Shown one piece after another: positions 11,401-20,200 of a DNA stretch of 64,000 nt. The notes beneath the pieces are model-generated. The model did no database searches, was not told the DNA's origin, and saw only the letters and a list, made by a program, of their open reading frames with translations. Within the stretch, counting starts at the first letter, position 1, and the number at the start of each line of letters is the position of its first letter. Made by a program: the position numbers and the translations under genes. The stretch is from Oscheius tipulae (lineage: Eukaryota > Nematoda > Chromadorea > Rhabditida > Rhabditidae). The stretch spans positions 7,650,501-7,714,500 of the forward strand of contig JASJZH010000005.1 of the NCBI GenBank assembly GCA_037178975.1, in the 5' to 3' direction.

Positions 11401-13722
11401 TTCTGTCTGTGAGAAAAGAATTATCAATGTGACGGAAACTGCCTCGGAGATCTATGTAAGACGATGCGATTTACTTCTTTTATCTGCTAGTCTTGCCCGC
11501 ACCAGCTCACTGAATCGTCATTTCATTAGCCAAGGCAGTACGGGCGGGACGTGAGCAACCAAAGGATATGTCTCATAATTTCAGGGCCGTTTACGGGTCC
11601 ACGATGTGATTTTCGTGCTTACCAATGCTCTGCAAAGTTGTAGAACTGTTCAAGGTCTACAAAGTTTCAGAACATAGCTTAGCCGAAAAATGTATTCATG
11701 ACCCCTAAAAATTGCCATGGAATGACAGAGTGTGCTTGCCTGGCATGAATGTTGTCGAAACATTTCAGCTTCCAACCACGGCTAGAAACTTTACCCTGAC
11801 AACAAAGGGCAGTGGGAAAGTGAAGGCGGGAGTCAGAGTCCTTCTGACAAAACGACAACGATCAAGACGTGGTCTCACCCTGGACGACTACTATCCAGTT
11901 CGGATTGGAGTCGATCAGCAGACAGTAGCTACTGGAATCATCAAGCAGACCGTCTGTCTTACGTATGCTTCCTCTCCGGTATAAATGAGAAAAAAGGGAT
12001 TCAGGATAACTTCACCCATGCTGAAGGCGATCGAAATAACCCACGGCTTCTTTACTGGCTATAGTTCAAAACCGGGTAACGTCGATGTTCTGGGCAATTC
12101 GACCCACATGACCATTCATTCGTTGCCAACTATCTCATCATATGCTGCTCACTTCGTTCTGGAAGGTTCGTTTGAGTGAATCCAACCTGACAGGATATAT
12201 CGAGAGAGTACCAGTAGCTATGAAGTTTTCAGGGCTGAAACACCGAGTGACACAGTGCTACGAGGTGGGACTGGTCGAGCCTCTTCACAGCCACGAACCA
12301 ATTCATTTGGCACCCGTTGCTATCATGGCCAGGCATCCTATCAATGGTAGGTTCTATTCAGAAGCGCACCAACTCCTAACCATTGATGTCGATACGCAAC
12401 AAGATTCGAGAAGCCAGCTGCGTATCGACGCCCCTGGACAAGAGTTGGTGCGCGTTTGGATTGATTCTAGAAAACAAACTTTAAGATGTGGTCGGTCTCG
12501 TCCTCATCTCCCATCCCGATCAGAATCGTAGAAGACGCTCCTCAATAGCTTCAGTTCCCTTCAGAATACAGAGTAACAAAAGGTCGAGGAAGCCGAGGAA
12601 CATTGTCGATGAGTCCATAGACACTGTCTGCTTTACTGGAGGTAGTCTTGACAGTTTCTACAGTGTTTAACGCCTCTTCAGGCGTCTGTACTTGTGCGGA
12701 GACAACGTGTGGTGTCCGCTGTGGTCAGTGCAAATACGATAATGCGGAAGAGCTGAGGAAAAGATTCTCGGAGCAGGACACGTTCGGTGTCCAGTTGAGA
12801 ATCCTGTCCACACAACGGGTACTCGTTGGAGCTGCATTCTACAGCCAGATTGAGACGGAAGTCAGAGAGAAAAAGGGATCCGGACAGGGTTATGTGGCAG
12901 GTACTGTAATCTGAAAACTGCGCATCAACTAGATTCGATTCGCAGTGAGCTTCGAAAACCAGTCGCGTATTCGAGTTGGTCCGTAGTAATGACGTCTATA
13001 TATCGATTACTCCTTTTGGCTATTGTAAGCAAAAGCGCACTAACTATAGGTCCACTATAGACATGTGAGTACACAATGCGATGCAGATTCGAAAACCCAG
13101 TCGCGAAACATAGCCAATGACAAATTGGTGCGCAAAATAGACGACTCCCACAAAACATCTACCTTTGAACATCATGGTCTTCGCCGAGAAGTTTAAAGCC
13201 TAATAAGCTCAGCCGATACCGCTGGCACCTTCTCACAAGTACTTCTGGGAAAGTTGTTGCAGTCTTCCCACTGAGAGTTGAGTCGGCTAGCACTCCAACT
13301 ATAAAATAAAAGCATGCCGTATTCGATTCCCGTGTAGATTTTTTAAATTTTCTAATGGCACTTTCAAAAACACCTTCAAGGGTACCTGCATCGTAAGTTG
13401 AATCGTCACTTTCTCGTACTCAGCTTATTTTGATTAAAAAAAAGCAAACTATATCAGCTGCGCATAATAATCCAAAGATTTACATACAGCAAAAGTTGTA
13501 CCATTTTTAGACCGACTAACAGTCTGGCTGCGAGAATGCAACCCCCGCTGCCTCCCAGTCGAAGGAGTCCGGAAGAATGACAAATTCTTCATGCTCGGAG
13601 ACTCTGATGCTCTTGTAGTCGACGCGGACGGACGACAACATTACGTGGTCCGGGATATGGATCGCTGGGAGAGAGCGTCGAATGAATGCAAGGAATGGGC
13701 CGTCGCAATCAATCTCGAATAA
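5491..13722 (+). CDS. complement C3/C5-like protein, thioester lost, with C345C domain (5' incomplete)
   Basis: Exons: 5491-5697, 5939-6100, 6142-6336, 7238-7408, 7447-7572, 7625-7739, 7815-7955, 7993-8366, 8592-8774, 8813-8908, 8948-9026, 9064-9187, 9517-9624, 9662-9856, 9898-9997, 10116-10254, 10294-10374, 10411-10564, 10604-10701, 11131-11271, 11309-11455, 11729-11962, 12005-12165, 12194-12346, 12486-12641, 12682-12900, 13523-13722; about 1,400 residues. The order follows C3/C5: macroglobulin domains, a Cys-rich anaphylatoxin-like block (7815-7955), the bait-proximal WLFD region (8190-8260), a thioester-domain helical barrel, a DTYFASRALFEY motif (11309), a receptor-type domain, then C345C (CTCAETTC to the stop). 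Where relatives have GCGEQ this one has ALDYG, so no thioester can form, as in C5. No signal peptide or first MG domains were found. The 8366/8592 junction keeps frame only if one T is removed from a T5 run, and the 11455/11729 junction is unresolved. It may be a pseudogene or carry sequence errors. Confidence 0.78.
5775..5897. repeat. foldback repeat family A copy
   Basis: Inverted halves (TTTCCGATGTTCTGC ... GCAGGACATC) around a GTAG/CTAC pair, in an intron of the complement-like gene. This is the 5'-most copy of the dispersed family A. Confidence 0.55.
7043..7118 (-). repeat. tRNA-like sequence with perfect T arm, in intron
   Basis: The minus strand has a perfect T arm (CCGGGGTTCGAATCCCCGG) preceded by GGCGCAGTGCCAAG, a D-arm-like block. 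The acceptor stem does not pair, so a functional tRNA is unlikely. It lies in the roughly 900-nt intron of the complement-like gene between the exons ending 6336 and starting 7238. Confidence 0.5.
9290..9450. repeat. foldback repeat family A copy
   Basis: Shows the family core GTAGAGCAGATCAAAGGCTAC flanked by degenerate inverted arms, inside an intron of the complement-like gene. Confidence 0.6.
10712..11095. repeat. degenerate AGTAACAGT-type simple repeat
   Basis: About 380 bp of imperfect short motifs related to AGTAACAGT, AGTATGAGT and GGTAGTAGT. It makes up most of the 429-nt intron of the complement-like gene between the exons ending 10701 and starting 11131. Open frames across it encode only S/N/T-rich or L-rich low-complexity peptides, so it is not read as coding. 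Confidence 0.75.
11580..11700. repeat. foldback repeat family A copy
   Basis: Contains GCTCTGCAAAGTTGTAGAAC and a reverse-complementary half nearby, in an intron of the complement-like gene. The copy is degenerate. Confidence 0.5.
12364..12453. mobile_element. short MITE-like element, family B
   Basis: Terminal inverted repeats GCGCACCAACTC and GAGTTGGTGCGC bound about 90 bp. A second nested inverted pair (GTCGATACGCA / TGCGTATCGAC) lies inside, so the whole can fold into a long hairpin. It sits in the intron between exons ending 12346 and starting 12486 of the complement-like gene. No coding capacity; a non-autonomous DNA element is the likely nature. Confidence 0.7.
12918..13135. mobile_element. 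degenerate family B element
   Basis: Ends CTGCGCATCAACT and AATTGGTGCGC resemble family B termini in inverted orientation. The inner edges carry related blocks GATTCGATTCGCAGTG and GATGCAGATTCGAAAAC. It lies in the last intron of the complement-like gene and is less certain than the 12364 copy. Confidence 0.4.
13265..13332 (+). repeat. degenerate tRNA-like sequence in intron
   Basis: Reads GTTGAGTCGGCTAGCACTCC followed by TATTCGATTCCCGTG, box-A-like and box-B-like blocks, in the last intron of the complement-like gene. Stems are poor. Confidence 0.45.
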
Positions 13723-13813
13723 AACCACTTAAAATGTTCATTCGGATAACAGGGTAACCGTGGAAGAGTGGAAGAGATGAGATGCAAATTGAAATGTGGA
13801 CAAACAGACGAAA

Positions 13814-14453
13814 TTATTTGGCCTTGTTCTGGGCGATCTCCTTGCGAGTGGCGTCTTGGAGTAGTTGGGTGTCCACTTGGTCGGCTGGCAGTTGCACGTA
13901 ACTGAAAAGAATGATATGAAACATGATTAGGTCAATAAAATAAGTGCGCAGCCGTAATCGAGTTTTTTTTTGGCCAGTTGCCTGAGCAGGCATGATGTTG
14001 CAAAAAGCTTTTGGAACCGTTGAATACTCCGCGGTAATTCATTATATTTAATTCACGTTACCGCAAATTTTCAGATTACAAATAATGCGCATCGAAATGA
14101 AACCCGGCCGGGACAGCCTGGTTTTCAAACCCCCGAGCTAACTCCATTACGGTAGCTGGCTTTCTTCATAGCTGAATCAATCAGTAGCTGGTATAAAAAA
14201 CAAAGTACCGAACAACGGATCCACGGATGAAGCAGTTCTTGACGGAGAGCATGTGCGGGAATCGTTCCGGCTCGTTGACTGTAATGTCCGTCAGCTTCAT
14301 GTTCAGGTACTGATCGACGGAATGAAGCGTCCCGCAAATGCTTAAATTTTTTTCTTGGCGAAAGAAAAGGATAAAAACCAACCTGAGATCGTTTTTGAGC
14401 TCAATAACGACATCTTTGCCTACGAGCGATTTGAAGAAAGAGAAAAACAGCAT
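13814..14453 (-). CDS. lsm-2: U6 snRNA-associated Sm-like protein LSm2
   Basis: Exons 14453-14383, 14340-14209 and 13901-13814 give 96 residues, close to the human length of 95. It starts MLFFSFFKSLVGKDVVIELK and has both Sm motifs, with LSICGTLHSVDQYLNMKL as Sm1 and NCFIRGSVVRY as Sm2. It should form the LSm1-7 (cytoplasmic mRNA decay) and LSm2-8 (nuclear U6 snRNP) rings. The first intron is 42 nt; the second, 307 nt, holds a weakly tRNA-like block near 14095-14165. Identification is strong because the sequence is nearly colinear with animal LSm2. Confidence 0.96.
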
Positions 14454-14580
14454 CTTGATCTAGAATGGATTAGATTGAGCAGGTAAAATCAAGCATAATA
14501 GGCACGAAATCGATTGAAATCGACAGAAAAAGATAGTACCGAACGAATTGAAAAATTTAACAATAACCACCAAATGACAA

Positions 14581-16992
14581 TCAACGATCAAAAGGCTTGA
14601 ACCAGTTCAGAGTCATGTACTGCGGCTGCTGCGAATCATCAGCTACGCAGGCAAGGAGGACTGTCTTCTTCACCTGAAAGGAGGATTTTGGGATCGTGAT
14701 AAAGCAGCCTCTCTATGACTTCAGAAAGAGGTTAAACTGGTCTTTCAAAGAAAAATGCACTAAACCAGAAGACTTGTGGACGATAAAATAACGGTATTGT
14801 CGAGATTGAGACAAGAGAGTGGATTACTGGGACACCCGCTATTCACAAATCTGGCCAGATCAGGGCGGTGTTTTCGGCCAGATTAGACCCTTTCTGGAGT
14901 GAATTTTACTTGGAGTCAAGCACAATTTGGATTAAAAATCACAGAATCGGGTGATGTTGAATACACTCAATATTGCCGTTTTGTGTACTTATCCTCTCGT
15001 TAGATTTTCAGCAAAGAAAGTGTGTGTAAAAGAAGTAGTACATCTCGAAGTCAGAAAAAGTCGTCTTGTTCCCAAAAACGCGAATACGTAATTACGTATT
15101 TCATACGTAAGGGGTGCTTATATTAAAAAAATACGGTATTTGAAGGTGAAGAACCAACCTGTGTTCCTACTCGTGTAAGAGAGATCAAGTTCATCGGGGA
15201 GAGATTCGCCTCCACATCTACGCACTGCACCAAGAACCTGGAATGAACTTCGCCGGGAAGACCCTCATACGCGAGATAATGACATCCGAAACGCAGTCCG
15301 GTTGTCAGATAGAAGCCTCGCCGCCACAGATCATGTATCACGAGCTCGCGACGCCGAAAGTCGGCCGTATTCGGGAGTGACAACTGTAGGTGATCAATAT
15401 CTTCGTAGAAGTCGTCTCTTTTATAGTCTGAACTCTTTTTTTTGTACCTTTTCACAGAAAACAGCTTACAAAGAGGCAGATTGATAAAGGCGTGAGTCTC
15501 ATCCGAATTGGTGGCCAGTTCTTGGACCACAGCCTGGACCTCCTCCTCCGTGACTGCAACATCTTCTAGGTCTGTTTTTCGTATTTGAAACCACCGTTTA
15601 GGCGGCAAAATGACAAGAACTCACTTTGAGTTTCTTGGCCGGCGCATCGGCACCGTTTAGCTTTCTCTTCAGTTCCTTCGCCTTCCTCCCAATTGCGATT
15701 TGGCGCGCTTTTTGTAAATCTGACTGAAATTTTCTATTAAAAAAGCTTTTGAAGTGGACGTACCTCAAAAACCGAAGTGGTATGACTGTAGCTGGGCAAA
15801 AAAGCAGTCTCATCGTATAGATCCTTGTCATTTTTTAAGCGTCGGACTCGAATGTGGCCTAAAGAAGATATTGTTGAAGAAAAGATGCAAAAAGAGACCG
15901 TATTGAGAGAGAACCGAAACCTGTTCTGGTAGGAGCATATAGGGCGGCTGGGGAACGTCTCCTTCTTCTTTCCAGGACGAGACGGACTCGGCCACCATTC
16001 GGAACGTCTTCTGCATCCGTTCGTGGTCTGAAAAATGAAGATTGTTCTATCTCAAGCACCAAGTTCCCTGTAATGTTCTACTCTAAATTTGCAGACACTT
16101 TTGTCAACCTCAGATTTAAAGATCATGCTTAATGAAAGTAGTCGCAAGAATCGCCGACACGGTAAGCACGTCCTGCGATGCATCAAGAAGATGCCTGAAG
16201 CGGACAACGTGGCCAAGAACATGCCCAATGTTCTCCACTGCATGGCTTTAGAAAATGACTTTTTTTTCTTTTTTGACAGAAGATTTCTTTGACAAACTGA
16301 CGCCGAGGTCGAACATGGGTTTTTGGCCATAAATTTATAATCAATCCACGTTTTGGACAATTTTCAAGCTAAAAACCTCAAAAACGCCGGAAAATACACA
16401 AAAGTCCAAGCAAAAAGTAATTGCATAATCACGCTGAAAGTGCTATACAATTTGCGATTGCCATAAACTCAAAAAAGCGGGATTAGTTTGCTAATCTCAC
16501 TGGATTTATTTCGTTTTGTGTATTTTCCGGCGTTTTTGAGGTTTTTAGCTTGAAATTGTCCAAAACGTGGATTGATTATAAGTTTTGATTGCGATGAGCG
16601 ATTAATTGCCCATTGCTGCTCTTCATGCAAACTTCAAGACCCAAACAACGTAACCGAGTCCGCCTTGAAACTATATGTGGAATGTGCGTCCAAAACTGAA
16701 CGAACGGTTCCATACAATCGAGTCATTCCAACAACAGCTTCTGCCGCGAAAGAAGGTCGCCAAAGCTGCAGGCACAACAACAAGATACCTGACAATCCAG
16801 ATACTCTAGAATTCTTGCTTGCGACTCGCACTTCCACCTCGAATTAGTAAAAAAAAAAAACTGACCGTCCTTGTTGAAAATCAAGAACTGCTCGTTGACG
16901 TAGTCCACCCTGACCGGAGCTTCTTCTGCCTCGGCCTTGAACGTGTACTCTTTCGGTATTCCTAGCGACTCCAAATGGGCTTCCAGCGACAT
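14581..16992 (-). CDS. tsen34: tRNA-splicing endonuclease subunit SEN34
   Basis: Exons 16992-16866, 16027-15899, 15858-15764, about 15723-15625, 15571-15159 and 14673-14581. The C-terminal endonuclease fold is clear: IHDLWRRGFYLTTGLRFGCH, then LAYEGLPGEVHSRFLVQ and VGTQVKKTVLLAC. These supply the Tyr, His and Lys expected of the SEN34 catalytic triad. SEN34 cuts the 3' splice site of intron-containing pre-tRNAs, in complex with SEN2, SEN15 and SEN54. The N-terminal domain (LLPEQVSVLSQYG) also fits. The junction between exons 4 and 5 is uncertain: the obvious GTGAGT donor breaks frame, and a later GTCATT or an earlier GTGCCG donor keeps it. The 838-nt first intron holds a MITE (16335-16581). 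Confidence 0.92.
16335..16581. mobile_element. MITE-like element with near-perfect 68-bp TIRs, family D
   Basis: The left arm at about 16335-16403 and the right arm at about 16514-16581 are reverse complements over about 68 bp with a single-base indel. Arms begin TTATAATCAATCCACGTTTT. TTATAA occurs at both outer edges and could be a target duplication or part of the TIR. About 110 bp of AT-rich DNA lies between. There is no coding capacity. It sits in the first intron of the TSEN34 gene. Near-identity of the arms suggests recent insertion. Confidence 0.85.
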
Positions 16993-17236
16993 TTGGACAT
17001 ATCTAAACCCTTTCTTTAAAGTTTATGTGTTTTACAGATATTTTAAAATGTGATTTAACACCAAGAAACACGCGAAAAGTGGATAAATAGAAATGTATTA
17101 TGACCTTCTATCGAATCACAGAGAATCGACCCAAACCGGGAGTTATTGCACACAAATATGTTACATAGAACAAGTGATAGACAGGATATGCTTGGAAGGG
17201 GGACCAAAGTTAAATAATGTACAAAAAAAAAGGCAG

Positions 17237-20200
17237 TTATCGTCGGTCGATGGCCTTCATCTCATTCGGACTCAGTTTGAGGACCATTCCAATGGCTTTG
17301 AGAATGTTCTTCCTACCGGATGCGTTGCTGCTATTCACATATTGGACAAAGATGTTCCGCAGATACTCGATATCGTTGCCCGTTTCTGCGCTCATCAGGC
17401 GCAATTTTCCTGGAAGGGTCAGTTTTATTTTAAAAAAATTGCAGATTAAGCAGGCATCCCTCACATACGTTCAAATTTCACCGCGGTTGCACAAAAAGAC
17501 TAAAATTCGGGTTCTACAGCGTTCTCTACTGATTTTCTTTGAAACAATCAGTGCCTTTTATGAATTTTCCGACGGACAGCCTAAGTATAAAGGTTTATGA
17601 GTCCGAAATGGATTCTCCTATCCAGCGCCACTACTTTTCTTTTAGAAAACATTTGAATCTGGCCGATGGTCGCTGAAAAGAAGCATAATTCACAAAACTG
17701 GTTCATACGAGGTCAAGATTGGTCGATATCCCGGTATGTATGATGGTTTCCGGTGTATTTTACATGCTGTGAGCAGGAAAAATATGTGGAAGACTAATGA
17801 AAAGAGTCAAAAATTTCTCAAAACGCTCATTTACGTGAGAAATTCGAACTTGAGACTTGTCGAAAGTTGAATGAATTCTCCAGTTTACCCGATAAATCCT
17901 TACCTTCAAGGACTCGTATTTCCTCCTTGAGCTTCTCGGCCATCTCGTGATGCTGGAGGTCTTTGCACAGCGAGGACTGCTCCATCTCGCGCATTCTGTA
18001 CTCGAGCTGATGAAGAGCATTCCTCATCTCCATGACCTCTTTGTCCTTCTTGGCAATCTCGTCCTCATAGAAGATGTTCCGCGACTCGTTCACATTCGGG
18101 AACGAGAGGTTGTTCGCGTCCGAGGGACCGTAGTCCATACTCGAGACCGAGATGGCATCTGTGCTCCGTCGAGACCCTGAACTTTTTTTTAAATGGAATG
18201 ATAAAGGAACAAACCGGAGCTGATCTTCCTGTCCAGATACCGTTTTACATCCGTCTTGCTGTGTCTCTTGTGCAGATGAATCTTGCCAGCTTGTGGCGGA
18301 TCAACGGGCGCAGTGTTGAGCTGTTCTGACCGCAGGGATATCAGAATACATCTGGAATCGACTTTTTACGGAAGAAACGCGGATTTCAAGTCGATCTCTA
18401 CTATCTAATGCGCGATGGTTTCTGTGGAGGACTCTGTCTGTTTGTTTGTCTGTCTGTGGCCACGAAACAGAAGCGAGCCAATTATGTTATCCAGAAGTTT
18501 TGTTGTTCGGAAACAGTTTTGCCTAAATTAGAAGGTAAGTCAACTTTGGGTGTGCTCTAGAACTTGGCTTTTTTCAGTGAAACCACTGGGAGTCTTTTGT
18601 TACTACGAAACAGCGTAGCCGTCAATGTAAACTGATGGCAAAAGGACGGCTGATCTTAATCTAAACTTCTACTGTTTACTGCCAAAGAGACAGTGGCACT
18701 CCGTTACTACGACTGAAACTTAGGATTTGTCCACGAAATTAATCGAAGAGTCCAGACTCATGATCTGAATTGCTCTCACTAAAAGCCATTTGTTCCTAAC
18801 TAATTTACCTCAGAAAAAAAATCTAAAAGTTTTTTCATATAGAAAAAACTGGAAAAGCTTCCACAGTAGTCGCCTGCTCGGATTGCCAGTGGTATGCCTC
18901 CGAAAAGGCTCGTCATTTCACGGTAAGCTACTCCCTTCTTCTACCCAAAACAGTTCTAGCAAGAAAGAATGCACGGAGACGGCAGCGGTGACAAGTATTC
19001 CTCGCGAGAAGACTGTCTCCTTTCTCCCCTCGTCTCCTCTTCCCGTGCCTCGTCAAAACAACATGACCGTGGATCGCTGGTTCGCTTCGCGTTTCGCCGT
19101 CCCTCGACCGTATCTGCACATGGGCAACGAGTTCCGTGCCATGGAGAAAAAGTCGGGCAACTGGGAGATGATGGGTCCGCGACAGGAAAACAGCTTCGTC
19201 CGAACGGCTACCGGAGGCGGCAACATGCGACGAATCACCGTCAACGCGAACATCGTCGGCGGAGGCGACTATCCGACCTACGTGGCCTGTGAGGGTCCGA
19301 CCCAGGAGAGTGTCTACGACTTCTGGACTCTGGTCTGGCAGGAAGGAGTCAATCGTATTCTGTCCGTCAATTTTCCGTTGGAAGAGCGCCTCTATGAGCA
19401 GGGATACGCGAAGGAAACTGCCCAATATTGGCCGATCGTCGAGGGAGAGACCGTCAGCTTTATGCCCTTCAAGCTGACCTGCATCGAGACGAAGCTGTTG
19501 ATTGGACTGGGAGTGGAGACGAACAACGAGGAAGACATGGTTTATCGAATCACGCGACTCCTTCTGCATCGGGAAAACAACATCTTGACGGAGGAGCCGA
19601 CGCGCGAGATCGTCCACATGTGCTACTACAGGTAGGTCATTCTAAACATGTTGAAAAGAGATTGCTGATTCCCCGCGAGATTCGGAGAATTACCTGTATT
19701 GACATCTATGGTCAAGTAGATTGTCAGCGCTGACAGCGCAGTGTTGTAGCCTTCGATGAGTAACTTTACCAGCCAAGACCCGATTTACAAGAGATTTTCC
19801 CTCTCCGAGCTATGAAGCTTCCATAAACCGACTTTTTGGATTCAGGCACGCCCGAACCCGCCACTTTCAGAGGCTGGTTTCCCAAAAATTTTCTATTGAA
19901 ACCACTAAGATCTGGATAGCATTCGAAAGCCCTGATTGAGCTTTTTTCCTTTCTTTTCTTCGACTATATCGTCCGTTTTTCCCAGTTCGGTTAGACTAGG
20001 ACGTACAAGTGCCCAAAGAAAATTCGGTTTTTGAAAGCTTCATAACTCGGAGAGGTATCTGGGAAATCGGGTCTCGGCACAAGTTACTCATCAAGGGCTA
20101 CAAAACTGCGCTGTCAGTTTTTTGGGAACATTCTATTCTATCCAGATAAAAGTAGCGCGCTAATCGTAAGAGCTGATACACCGAGACTGGACAAACTAGC

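Noticed and set aside
16572-16847. 91-codon open frame in the TSEN34 intron
   Set aside because: No domain or splice support, inside an intron next to a MITE.
18928-19617. 229-codon open frame on the minus strand
   Set aside because: It is the antisense shadow of the phosphatase exon, whose + frame has WPD and PTP motifs.
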